Shown here piece after piece: positions 45,975 to 53,638 of a stretch of 53,638 nt of DNA. The translations under genes were made by a program, and so were the position numbers. Numbering within the stretch: position 1 is the stretch's first letter; every line of letters begins with the position of its first letter. A model generated the notes under the pieces. The model was not told where the DNA came from. It was given only the letters and a program-made list of their open reading frames with translations, and searched no databases. Origin of the DNA: Bdellovibrionales bacterium (GTDB lineage Bacteria; Bdellovibrionota; Bdellovibrionia; Bdellovibrionales; UBA1609); contig JALZUS010000051.1 of NCBI GenBank assembly GCA_023299885.1, positions 1 through 53,638 of the forward strand. Direction: 5' to 3'.

Positions 45975-47045
45975 TTATTGAGCTAGTACTAAATCTACAA
46001 TTAATGGGAAGTGGTCCGAAAGGCCCTTCCCTTTTTTTTCATCATAAGGCCTCGGGGCGCCGTTAGATTTCTTTTGGTCTGACAAAAAGACGCCTGTCCT
46101 TACGCTCTTCTTATTAAGCTTCCAACCTTTAGATCCATTAATAAATTTTCCACTTAGTAAAATCATATCTAAAAATGACCAGCTATTTTTCTTAGAGTAA
46201 TAGTTAGTCCCCTTACATTTCTTGCAGTATAAGTGAGCCAAATCCCAATTAGGTTTAATTTTAGAGCCATAAATATCTAACCGCTTAGCTTCACTGGCTG
46301 GAATATTAAAGTCACCTGCTGCCAGCTGGTAGTCTGACTTATCTTTTTTACGAAGCCCCTCTAAAAACTTTAAGCTTTCAAGTCGCAATTTATAAGGGTG
46401 ATAAGGTGCTGGAAAATGCACACCATACACAGTAAGAGTCTCTTTATTTGGAAGCTCTAGCTTTACTTGCAAAATACCACGAGTATCTTTGCTACGCCTT
46501 TTACTAATTTTACTAAAAGGTACAAAACTCTGCTTTGGCTTTCCAAGTATTTTTAAATTTGAAAGTACCGCAACATCAATACCACGAATATCACGACCTT
46601 CTATAAGTACAGCATGCTTAAGGCCAAGCTTTTTATTTAAGTCTTTTAATGCTCTTAAGTTTTCAACCTCTTGTAAAACAACAACATCAGGCAACTGATT
46701 ACTGTTGGCTGATTTAATAACTTCAGCAATTTTATCAAGCTTTTTTCTGTAAGCTTTCTCGCTCCAGTCTTTATACAAACACTCTTTACGCCAGCGCTTA
46801 CTTCTCATTCTATTACAGGTGTCTTTGTGAGATTTAGACTTTTTTTGAGACATCGGAAGGTACGTTTCATCACTTTTATATTTATCATCTTTTGTATCAA
46901 ATAAATTTTCTACATTAAAAGTCATGACAGTGATTTTACTTTTAGAAACTGTAGCGCTACTTTCTGCAGGTGTATCCGCTACAGTAACACTCTCTTTTGA
47001 GTTAAAACATGAAGTTAAAAATAAGGCTAAGATAATATATTTCAT
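45975..47045 (-). CDS. Endonuclease/exonuclease/phosphatase-family lipoprotein
   Basis: The 356-residue product has a lipoprotein signal (MKYIILALFLTSC, Cys13). The EEP fold motifs are present: TFNVENLFDTKDD, LQEVENL, GVDVAVL-like segment (RGIDVAVLSN), AAGDFNIP and the C-terminal SDHFPLIVDL. These carry the catalytic Asn, Glu, Asp and His of the DNase I/APE1 superfamily. Being exported and lipid-anchored, it may degrade extracellular DNA or act as a phosphodiesterase; the substrate is unknown. Confidence 0.85.
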   Translation of the reverse strand: MKYIILALFLTSCFNSKESVTVADTPAESSATVSKSKITVMTFNVENLFDTKDDKYKSDETYLPMSQKKSKSHKDTCNRMRSKRWRKECLYKDWSEKAYRKKLDKIAEVIKSANSNQLPDVVVLQEVENLRALKDLNKKLGLKHAVLIEGRDIRGIDVAVLSNLKILGKPKQSFVPFSKISKRRSKDTRGILQVKLELPNKETLTVYGVHFPAPYHPYKLRLESLKFLEGLRKKDKSDYQLAAGDFNIPASEAKRLDIYGSKIKPNWDLAHLYCKKCKGTNYYSKKNSWSFLDMILLSGKFINGSKGWKLNKKSVRTGVFLSDQKKSNGAPRPYDEKKGKGLSDHFPLIVDLVLAQ

Positions 47046-47082
47046 AAAGGCAACTTACACAGGTAAGCTTTTTTATACAATA

Positions 47083-47727
47083 CTAATAAAGAGGCCCTAA
47101 AACTAACCTAGGGTCTATATAAGTCTTTAAAGCAACAGCTCTATCATTAGCTGATACAACACCCGGCATATCTGCTTTTTCTGGCTTTGCCAGTGATAAC
47201 TGAAAATGTAAGTGCGGGTTCCAGCCTCCGTTTTCTGACTTAGGCCCCACATGAGCTAATATTTGACCCTGTAAAATTTGCTGACCAACACTTATCTTTT
47301 CTAAAGAAGTACGACTTAAATGGCCATACAAGGCATATACTTTAATGCCAGTAATTTCATGCTCTGTAATAATTGTTGGTCCATAATCATAAGAGGCTTT
47401 GTTGTCTGCAAAAAACAGCACTTTACCGTCAGTAAAACTATGCACTGGCTCTCCTTCAGGGCAGCCAATGTCTACACCCATATGAATATTTCTATAGTTA
47501 CTTAAGTCTTCTTCACTATATAAATCACCTTTATACATGTTTTGGCGGACTTCATTAAAACGACCTACACCATAAGGGTTTTCCAACACACGGTCTTCAT
47601 TGTAACCCTTTGTGAAATCATAAACATCATACTCACTAGGAAGCTTAATAACTTGAGCATAATCCTTATAGCTCTCTCTTGTTAATTTAAGAGGGTTATA
47701 TAGTTTTAGTGCTTCAGTGATGTTCAT
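47083..47727 (-). CDS. M23-family metallopeptidase (LytM-like)
   Basis: The 214-residue product contains the LytM core: NIHMGVDIGCPEGEPVHSFTDGKVLF (first zinc ligand His and Asp) and the HLHFQLSL motif. No clear signal peptide is visible, which is unusual for a peptidoglycan hydrolase; it may be cytoplasmic or act on another peptide. The adjacent gene upstream encodes an L,D-transpeptidase-like protein, supporting a cell-wall role. An active M23 needs HxxxD and HxH motifs; both are present. Confidence 0.85.
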   Translation of the reverse strand: MNITEALKLYNPLKLTRESYKDYAQVIKLPSEYDVYDFTKGYNEDRVLENPYGVGRFNEVRQNMYKGDLYSEEDLSNYRNIHMGVDIGCPEGEPVHSFTDGKVLFFADNKASYDYGPTIITEHEITGIKVYALYGHLSRTSLEKISVGQQILQGQILAHVGPKSENGGWNPHLHFQLSLAKPEKADMPGVVSANDRAVALKTYIDPRLVLGPLY

Positions 47728-47746
47728 AATTAGCTTGTAGCATAGA

Positions 47747-48379
47747 TCAAACTGCAGGCAAATTTAAATTTACTTTAGGCTTTTCTTTAAAGCTATAAAT
47801 AAGGCTACCGCCTTTAAGCTTTTTAATTATTGCTTTTGTATACTTTCGCTCTACAGCCGGACAACCCTCACTCATACCCAGAGGTATTTCTTCAGGGCTC
47901 ACGTAATCTGCACCATGTAAAACTATATGCCTAACTTTTGCATTGTTATTTGATTTTTCTAAACCATTTAAAATAAGTGAAACACCGTTTTTATTACTGT
48001 AATAAGTTGTCGCCGTTAAATAGAGACCTAAAGACGTTTGGTTAGAGCCAATAATATTTGAGAACTCTTCTGCAAGACCATTCTCATCTGTATCTGATTT
48101 TTTACCGTGAGAGACTAAGTATTTTTCTATTTCCCCTGTTACTAAATCTACTAAAAACAGACGTTCATCATTTGAGTGTTTTCCATAGTTAATAAAAGTT
48201 ATATATCTTTTATTTTTTACTTTGCTTTTATTTTTATTAATATAATCAACAGCCTTATTTAATGCTTTGGGTGGCACACCCATTACAGCCAGACTCTTTT
48301 CTATAACAGCCAACTCAGCTGATTTTGCATGCAGCGAAACAGAGAGGAAAAACACTAAAATAAGGGTCTTTTTAAGCAT
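47747..48379 (-). CDS. L,D-transpeptidase-like catalytic domain protein (YkuD_2 type)
   Basis: The 210-residue product has a signal peptide (MLKKTLILVFFLSVSLHAKSA) and a murein L,D-transpeptidase-type domain. The motif HGADYVSPEEIPLGMSEGCPAV contains the conserved His and the catalytic Cys of the SEGCPAV box. This family is the longer YkuD_2 group found in many Gram-negative bacteria; it is thought to modify peptidoglycan crosslinks. It lies 19 bases upstream of the M23 gene, probably one operon. Confidence 0.83.
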   Translation of the reverse strand: MLKKTLILVFFLSVSLHAKSAELAVIEKSLAVMGVPPKALNKAVDYINKNKSKVKNKRYITFINYGKHSNDERLFLVDLVTGEIEKYLVSHGKKSDTDENGLAEEFSNIIGSNQTSLGLYLTATTYYSNKNGVSLILNGLEKSNNNAKVRHIVLHGADYVSPEEIPLGMSEGCPAVERKYTKAIIKKLKGGSLIYSFKEKPKVNLNLPAV

Positions 48380-48502
48380 GACTTATATATCGGCCTTATA
48401 GCGCCATTTGTTAAGCCCAATAGGAAATAATGAGGCCTTTTAGACCTATTTCTACCCCATTAATCTATTGTTTTTATGCTCGGTTACCGCTTTAATAGGC
48501 CT

Positions 48503-50620
48503 ATGAAAAATGAATGGGAAAAGTTGGCTCAAAAAGAGCTAAAATCAGACACACTAGATAAAATGAAGAACTCATCAGATGAAGGCATTACCTATAAAGG
48601 CCTTTACACCTCTGATGATATTGATGCTGCTCAATTGCAAAATGAACTACCAGGACTACCTCCATTTTTACGAGGCCCTCGCGCTACCATGTATACAGGC
48701 CGCCCATGGACTATTAGGCAATACGCAGGCTTTTCTACTGCAGAAAAATCAAATGAATTTTATAAAAAAATATTAGCCAGTGGCGGACAAGGTGTTTCTG
48801 TCGCTTTCGATTTAGCTACCCACAGAGGTTATGACTCTGACCACCCACGTGTACCTGGCGATGTTGGTAAAGCTGGCGTAGCTATAGACTCAATAGAAGA
48901 TATGAAAGTTTTATTTAATGAAATACCATTAGATAAAGTTTCTGTATCTATGACCATGAATGGCTGCGTACTACCAATACTAGCTTGCTATATTGTGGCG
49001 GCAGAAGAACAAGGCGTAAAGCCCGAGCTTTTACGAGGAACCATCCAGAACGATATTTTAAAAGAGTTTATGGTTCGTAACACCTATATTTTTCCGCCAA
49101 AACAATCTTTAAAAATAATTGCTGATATTTTCTCTTACACCTCTAAAAACATGCCTAAGTTTAATTCTATTTCTATCTCTGGCTACCACATGCAAGAGGC
49201 AGGAGCCACGCAATTACTAGAGCTTGCCTACACTATTGCTAATGGTAAACAGTATATTGATACAGCAATAGCTGCAGGACTAAAAATAGATGACTTTGCC
49301 CCTAGGCTCTCTTTCTTTTTTGGTATTGGCATGAATTTCTATATGGAAGTCGCTAAACTAAGAGCAGCACGCAAACTATGGAGTGAAGTAGTAGCTGATT
49401 ACAATCCGCAAAATGTAAAGTCACAAATGCTAAGAACCCACTGCCAAACCTCTGGATGGTCTTTAACGGAGCAAGAGCCTTATAATAATATTGTACGCAC
49501 AACAGTAGAAGCAATGGCAGCGGTCTTTGGTGGCACACAATCTTTACACACAAATTCTTTTGATGAAGCTGTGGCCCTACCTTCAGAGACTTCTTCACGT
49601 ATTGCCAGAAACACTCAAACTATTTTGCAAGAAGAAACTGATATTACTAATGTTATAGACCCTTGGGGTGGATCTTACTTTATGGAGTCTTTAACTGACG
49701 AGCTTTACACAAAAGCAAAAGCCATCATCAGTGAAATTACAGAAAAAGGCGGAATGGCAAAAGCCATCGAAGAAGGCTATCCTCAGCGTAAAATTGAAGA
49801 AGCCGCTGCCCGCAAGCAGTCCCGCATAGACAGGGGCGAAGATGTTATTGTCGGCGTTAATAAATTTAAACCGCCTACTGAAGTTGAGTATGAAACTTTA
49901 GAGGTCGATAATGCTGCTGTATTAAAAACTCAAATAGATAAACTAAAAACACTAAAAGCCAACAGAGATGAGGCAAAAGTAAAACAATGCCTCGAGGCCT
50001 TAACAACTTACGCCAATACAGGCAATGGCAATGGACTAGAGCTTTCCGTACAAGCTACTCGTGCCCGCTGCACTATTGGTGAAATGACTGAAGCCCTTGC
50101 CAAAGTATGGGGCCGCCATAAAGCACAATTTAATATAGCTACTGGCGTTTACTCTAAAGGCCATGAAACCAGCGACCAGTGGAACACTATGAAACAATTA
50201 ATTTTAGATTTTGAAAAACAATTAGGTCGCAGGCCACGCATGCTAGTTGCTAAAATGGGACAAGATGGCCATGACAGAGGCGCCAAGGTTATTGCCACTG
50301 CTTTTTCTGACTTAGGCTTTGATGTTGATCTTGCACCACTCTTTTCAACTCCAGAAGAAGTCACTAAGCAGGCTATAGAAAATGATGTTCATATTGTCGG
50401 TGTCTCATCACAAGCAGCCGGACATAAAACTTTGGTGCCCGCTTTAATAAATAACTTAAAGGCTCAAAAAGCTGATGACATTATAGTTATCTTAGGAGGA
50501 GTGATCCCTAAAAAAGATTATGACGAAATGTATGCCTTAGGCGTTAAAGCCATATTTGGCCCAGGCACACCAATACCAGCAGCAGCCTCTGAAGTATTAA
50601 AACTGATAATGGCCAAATAA
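48503..50620 (+). CDS. Methylmalonyl-CoA mutase, B12-dependent, large chain
   Basis: Start taken at the ATG at 48503 (MKNEWEKLA); the frame opens at 48476. The 705-residue chain has the TIM-barrel mutase domain ([35 protein letters not shown]) and a C-terminal cobalamin-binding domain with DGHDRGAKV (His ligand). It interconverts succinyl-CoA and methylmalonyl-CoA. There is no small-subunit gene beside it, so it is probably the homodimeric type. MeaB follows 28 bases later, as usual. Supports propionate or branched-chain amino acid catabolism. Confidence 0.95.
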   Translation: MKNEWEKLAQKELKSDTLDKMKNSSDEGITYKGLYTSDDIDAAQLQNELPGLPPFLRGPRATMYTGRPWTIRQYAGFSTAEKSNEFYKKILASGGQGVSVAFDLATHRGYDSDHPRVPGDVGKAGVAIDSIEDMKVLFNEIPLDKVSVSMTMNGCVLPILACYIVAAEEQGVKPELLRGTIQNDILKEFMVRNTYIFPPKQSLKIIADIFSYTSKNMPKFNSISISGYHMQEAGATQLLELAYTIANGKQYIDTAIAAGLKIDDFAPRLSFFFGIGMNFYMEVAKLRAARKLWSEVVADYNPQNVKSQMLRTHCQTSGWSLTEQEPYNNIVRTTVEAMAAVFGGTQSLHTNSFDEAVALPSETSSRIARNTQTILQEETDITNVIDPWGGSYFMESLTDELYTKAKAIISEITEKGGMAKAIEEGYPQRKIEEAAARKQSRIDRGEDVIVGVNKFKPPTEVEYETLEVDNAAVLKTQIDKLKTLKANRDEAKVKQCLEALTTYANTGNGNGLELSVQATRARCTIGEMTEALAKVWGRHKAQFNIATGVYSKGHETSDQWNTMKQLILDFEKQLGRRPRMLVAKMGQDGHDRGAKVIATAFSDLGFDVDLAPLFSTPEEVTKQAIENDVHIVGVSSQAAGHKTLVPALINNLKAQKADDIIVILGGVIPKKDYDEMYALGVKAIFGPGTPIPAAASEVLKLIMAK

Positions 50621-50648
50621 AACGAACAAATAAAACGGATAAATAGGT

Positions 50649-51560
50649 ATGATACAGCTTCCAGATATATTAAATGGAGACAGAAGGCAGCTTGCAAAAG
50701 CTGTGACTCTTATTGAAAGCACAACAAAAGAAGACCGTAAAAAAGCAAAAAAACTTTTAGCAAGCCTTCCAGAAAACCCAAACGCCATCAGGCTTGGCAT
50801 CTCTGGAGTACCAGGCGTTGGCAAATCCACTTTTGTTGAAGGGCTAGGCCAACACATCACAAAAACCCTTAATAAAAAGGTAGCTGTTCTTACAATAGAC
50901 CCCACTTCTCCTATTAGTGGTGGCAGCTTACTAGGCGATAAAACAAGAATGGAAGTTTTAGCCGCAGAAGAAAAAGCTTTTATCCGCCCCTCCCCCACTA
51001 AAGAACACCTTGGTGGAGTAAGCGCTACCACAAAAGAGCTTATTCTTTTATTTGAAGCCGCAGGCTATGACTATATTATTATAGAAACAGTAGGTGTTGG
51101 CCAATCTGAGTTTGAAGCTCGCAATATGGTCGACCTCTTTTTGTGGCTCACAATTCCTAATACAGGTGATGGATTACAAGCTATTAAAAAAGGGTTACTA
51201 GAATTAATAGACATTGCTGTAGTTAATAAGACCGATTTATTTTCTGAAACAGATGTTAATTTAAAACTACAAAACTTAGGAAGTATTTTTTCTAGCCACT
51301 CCAGAAAACCTATAGTCAGTAAAATCAACTCTTTAAACATTGAAAGCTTTAAAGAACTTTATAACCAGATTAAAACCCATTACGATAAAAATAAAGCGGC
51401 TATTAAAAGCCAACGCCAAGAACAGCTTCAGGTTTGGAAAAAACAATTGCTCGAAAAAGAAATACTAGCCTCGCTAAATTATACTGAGCTTTTAGAAAAG
51501 AAAATTTCAGAAACTAAAGACCAAAGTATTTCAGAACTTTTTAGTTATTTGCAAAAGTAA
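50649..51560 (+). CDS. meaB: MeaB/ArgK-family G3E GTPase
   Basis: The 303-residue product has P-loop GVPGVGKST, the switch region TRMEVLA, the ETVGVGQSE motif and the base motif NKTD. These GTPases load and protect methylmalonyl-CoA mutase. The mutase gene is immediately upstream, with which it forms an operon. The 3' end overlaps the convergent gene 51541-51861 by 20 bases. Confidence 0.93.
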   Translation: MIQLPDILNGDRRQLAKAVTLIESTTKEDRKKAKKLLASLPENPNAIRLGISGVPGVGKSTFVEGLGQHITKTLNKKVAVLTIDPTSPISGGSLLGDKTRMEVLAAEEKAFIRPSPTKEHLGGVSATTKELILLFEAAGYDYIIIETVGVGQSEFEARNMVDLFLWLTIPNTGDGLQAIKKGLLELIDIAVVNKTDLFSETDVNLKLQNLGSIFSSHSRKPIVSKINSLNIESFKELYNQIKTHYDKNKAAIKSQRQEQLQVWKKQLLEKEILASLNYTELLEKKISETKDQSISELFSYLQK

Positions 51561-51861
51561 CTTGTGTATCCTTTTTCATAGCTCTTAATAAAAGAATAGG
51601 CCCCCATATAATAAGAAGCAAAATAAATAAGCCAACTAAGATTACAGAAATTGGAACAAATCCAAAAATAATTAACCCCGCCCCTACCAGCCAAGCCGTC
51701 TCAAATATTTCAAAAATAGATCTGAAGTCCCCTAAAGCAATGATAACACCATAAACCCCACCTAATAAAAATGCGACACTCCACAGATAAAACCAAAACC
51801 GTATGTAACTCAATAAAATCGAAAAGCAATCTATAAAAAACTCATTGAATAAAGCTTTCAT
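51541..51861 (-). CDS. Small membrane protein of unknown function
   Basis: The 106-residue product has three likely membrane helices (FWFYLWSVAFLLGGVYGVIIAL, AWLVGAGLIIFGFVPISVILVGLFILLLIIWGPILLL). No family recognised and no catalytic residue seen. It is the last gene with host-like composition before the right-end change. Confidence 0.55.
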   Translation of the reverse strand: MKALFNEFFIDCFSILLSYIRFWFYLWSVAFLLGGVYGVIIALGDFRSIFEIFETAWLVGAGLIIFGFVPISVILVGLFILLLIIWGPILLLRAMKKDTQVTFANN

Positions 51862-52228
51862 TGGCAGCCTGCACAGATTCTGTTGGCTAAGTAATAAAAA
51901 ATACTAAACCAACGAAATGCAATTTAGAATTAATGAAATGTTTAGAATTAATGAAATGCAATAAACCCGTAATAAATTAATAAATGGAAAAGGCGAAAAT
52001 ACTTGAAACAAATTTTATGATAGGTTTTGGTTGTGTGGAGTGAACAGCTGTATGAATGAAGAATGCTCAGGGATTGGATGATAAGCGTGACGGTGCGAAG
52101 ATCTGAATTATGGTGTTTGGTATTTAGAAGCGGCGACAGATATCCTATGGCAGTAGTAGCCCCCCCACATATATTTAGCAGTACATCTTCGTAACACTTT
52201 TGTATCTGGATCGGCAACTCCTTCCCAG
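51862..52228. other. Gene-free region containing the composition break
   Basis: The left part is AT-rich like the rest of the window. From about 52000 the base content rises and the sequence becomes rich in mixed purine/pyrimidine words. No ORF, RNA or terminator is visible except the tandem repeat at 51923-51958. The following gene has no Shine-Dalgarno sequence. Confidence 0.5.
51923..51958. repeat. Exact 18-bp tandem duplication
   Basis: TTTAGAATTAATGAAATG occurs twice with no gap (51923-51940 and 51941-51958). It lies just left of the composition change and could be natural slippage or a join artefact. Confidence 0.9.
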
Positions 52229-53287
52229 ATGCCTCTCTCCCCCACCAGAACGGGCACCGACGCTGCCCAAGATCCATTTCCACTTCTTGGCAACGATTCC
52301 GATCCGGACGTCTCCTTTAACCTCGCCTTGGGAGACGGTGAGCTGCAAGGCGAAGCAATTCCTGGTTCGCTTCACCTCGTCCCCTGCACACTTGATGCGT
52401 ATTTGGAGTTGCCGAACAAGGCTGAAGACCGATACGAACTGAGTGAAGGGGTCCTCTTCTACCGAGATACCATGGCAGACTCGAACCATACAAAGGTGAG
52501 AGAGTACATTGCCTCCAAGCTCAGGGTTGCGAAACTCTCCGGATCGCGTCGTGTGAACATTTATACGGAGACCAAGGTGTCAGTCCAATCGCAAGGTTCG
52601 TCTTCAAGCGTGCGAATTCCGGACATTGTCATCGGCCCCTACGTCTCTTCGCATTCATCCTCGACGTCGTCTCCGGCTTCGAAGAAAATGATTTTTCGGG
52701 CTGGCAAGGTTCCGATTATGGCCATCGAAATCACGAGCCCAAGCAATCGCGCTGTCGATCTGTGTGACAAGTCGATACAGTATTCCAAAACTGGAATCCC
52801 AACTTATGTCATTGTCGACCGAGCGGGGAGGCGGGTCATTGTGAGGACTGGCGCAGGGCAATCTGGGAACCATGGTGGATATCAATGCGAGAGGGTGTTT
52901 CAGGGTGAGCAAATCGTGGACTGCCGGTTGTTCCGAGATCAAGCGCTGACCCCGAACATGGTTTTGGATCCGCCGCAGACTGCAGAAGAAGTTATTCAGT
53001 CGCCGATCAAAAGGGCAAAGTTGTTGGCGACACTGGAAAAGGAAACGGCGAAAGCGGCAAGGGCGGTAGTGGCAGCGGAGAAGGGCAAAACGACAGTGGC
53101 AGTGGCTGCAGCCAAGACGGCGCAGGCGGGGGCGACAGCGGCACGAGCAGAGACGGAAGTAGAAAAAGAGAGAACGCAAGAGGCACGAGCAGAGACGGAA
53201 GTAGAAAAAGAGAGAACGGAAGAGGCAAAGAGGGAGATTGCTAGTCTCCAGCGACAAATTGAAGAACTGAAGCGACGTAGAACGTAA
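52229..53287 (+). CDS. Uma2-family (DUF820) PDDEXK protein with C-terminal coiled coil
   Basis: The 352-residue product has the Uma2 fold: Glu70 (RYELSEGVL), a helix with NHTKVREYIASKL, Asp132 in RIPDIVIG, Glu167 in AIEITSPSNR, and KSIQYSKTGIPTYVIVD, which parallels the conserved K..Y..GVPEYWVVD of Uma2. These are PDDEXK nucleases of unclear role, expanded in cyanobacteria and seen in some algae. Residues 255-352 are an Ala/Glu/Arg coiled coil with a 15-residue repeat. GC-rich codons, no ribosome site (TTCCCAG ATG) and location in the anomalous tail suggest a foreign, possibly eukaryotic, origin. Confidence 0.8.
   Translation: MPLSPTRTGTDAAQDPFPLLGNDSDPDVSFNLALGDGELQGEAIPGSLHLVPCTLDAYLELPNKAEDRYELSEGVLFYRDTMADSNHTKVREYIASKLRVAKLSGSRRVNIYTETKVSVQSQGSSSSVRIPDIVIGPYVSSHSSSTSSPASKKMIFRAGKVPIMAIEITSPSNRAVDLCDKSIQYSKTGIPTYVIVDRAGRRVIVRTGAGQSGNHGGYQCERVFQGEQIVDCRLFRDQALTPNMVLDPPQTAEEVIQSPIKRAKLLATLEKETAKAARAVVAAEKGKTTVAVAAAKTAQAGATAARAETEVEKERTQEARAETEVEKERTEEAKREIASLQRQIEELKRRRT
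53142..53231 (+). repeat. 45-bp tandem repeat inside the Uma2 gene
   Basis: Two near-identical 45-base units encode ARAETEVEKERT followed by QEA or EEA. The repeat lengthens the coiled coil by one 15-residue module and is probably recent. Confidence 0.85.
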
Positions 53288-53638
53288 AGGATAGAGGACA
53301 AGACGAGTAAGACTAGGTATGTTAGGTATGTAGTTTGGCTGAGTATGCATACATTTCTTGCACGATCATATCTCCATAAAGATTTTACTTGGTAAAAGTA
53401 TCAACTGTTTGTCGTGATCCCTGGATTCTTTGTATTCTAGCAATTGCATTGCATCATCGGGATGCAGTGTTGCGTCCTAAAGACGCAGTGTTCATCAGCA
53501 TCAGCAGCGTCGTAATTCGTTGTAATGGTACTGTAGTGGCTGTGAAATTGTCTGACACTGTAATGGAGCAGGATCGCGTCCTAAGGACGCAGTGTTTTGC
53601 GGTACCATTGTTCTAATGATGGTACCGGTGAAACGGTC
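53288..53638. repeat. Non-coding tail with short palindromic repeats
   Basis: No credible ORF. The words GCGTCCTAAAGACGC (53472-53486) and GCGTCCTAAGGACGC (53576-53590) are both short hairpins and each is followed by AGTGTT. GGTACCAT (53601-53608) and ATGGTACC (about 53619-53626) form another inverted repeat. The sequence runs off the window edge. This texture is not seen elsewhere in the window. Confidence 0.6.

Noticed and set aside
1..53638. CRISPR array, tRNA, rRNA or complete insertion sequence
   Set aside because: No regularly spaced repeats, cloverleaf-like sequence, ribosomal core or transposase was recognised by eye.

Overview
The window reads as low-GC (by eye high-30s percent) Gram-negative DNA for about 52 kb, followed by about 1.6 kb of clearly different composition at the right end. 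Apolipoprotein N-acyltransferase, several lipobox proteins, outer-membrane beta-barrel candidates, type IV pilins and L,D-transpeptidase/M23 peptidoglycan enzymes indicate a didermic bacterium. The mix of exported peptidases, fibrinogen-like lipoproteins, type IV pilins, many anchored TPR/hypothetical proteins and AT-rich short spacers suggests a marine or aquatic Bdellovibrionota-type lineage. That placement is inference from gene content only: no rRNA or phylogenetic marker analysis was possible.

Layout. 1-3.3 kb: a tyrosine recombinase cut by the window edge, a gene-free spacer with GGTGAC-type repeats, and an exported protein of unknown function (possible end of an integrated element). 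3.5-7.2 kb: a His-rich lipoprotein and a recQ-uup operon. 7.3-12.7 kb: surface/export region with a CE15-like esterase, an outer-membrane protein, a fibrinogen-like lipoprotein abutting a barrel protein, and a decayed paralogue of the lipoprotein that lies in three reading frames. 12.8-18.1 kb: dnaK, dnaJ, a TPR-like protein and two type IV pilins. 18.4-28.3 kb: FMN-dependent glutamate synthase-like protein, htpX, an EamA transporter, a subtilase, a zinc-ribbon protein and an overlapping lnt-mutS2 pair. 28.3-32.4 kb: an orphan histidine kinase, a protein with two copies of a PBECR-like module, small unknowns, a matrixin-like lipoprotein and a candidate minus-strand small RNA. 32.6-41.8 kb: putA, a rhomboid-RDD-membrane protein cluster, TPR and Fis-type proteins, and crcB. 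41.9-51.9 kb: a DAACS carrier overlapping an exported HExxH/barrel protein, an EEP-family lipoprotein, M23 and L,D-transpeptidase-like enzymes, and methylmalonyl-CoA mutase with its MeaB GTPase.

Right end. After an 18-bp tandem duplication (51923-51958) composition and codon use shift to GC-rich. A single Uma2/DUF820 PDDEXK-family gene without a Shine-Dalgarno sequence follows, then a repeat-bearing non-coding tail. This is either recent foreign DNA or an assembly join to another genome, perhaps eukaryotic (diatom-like); it is the most anomalous part of the window.

Most genes are housekeeping or envelope functions in short minus- or plus-strand operons separated by clear hairpin terminators. 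No CRISPR array, tRNA, rRNA or complete insertion sequence was seen. I did not find a convincing new multi-gene system. The best leads are the foreign right end, the candidate small RNA at 32.3 kb, the duplicated PBECR-like protein and the decayed fibrinogen-like paralogue.
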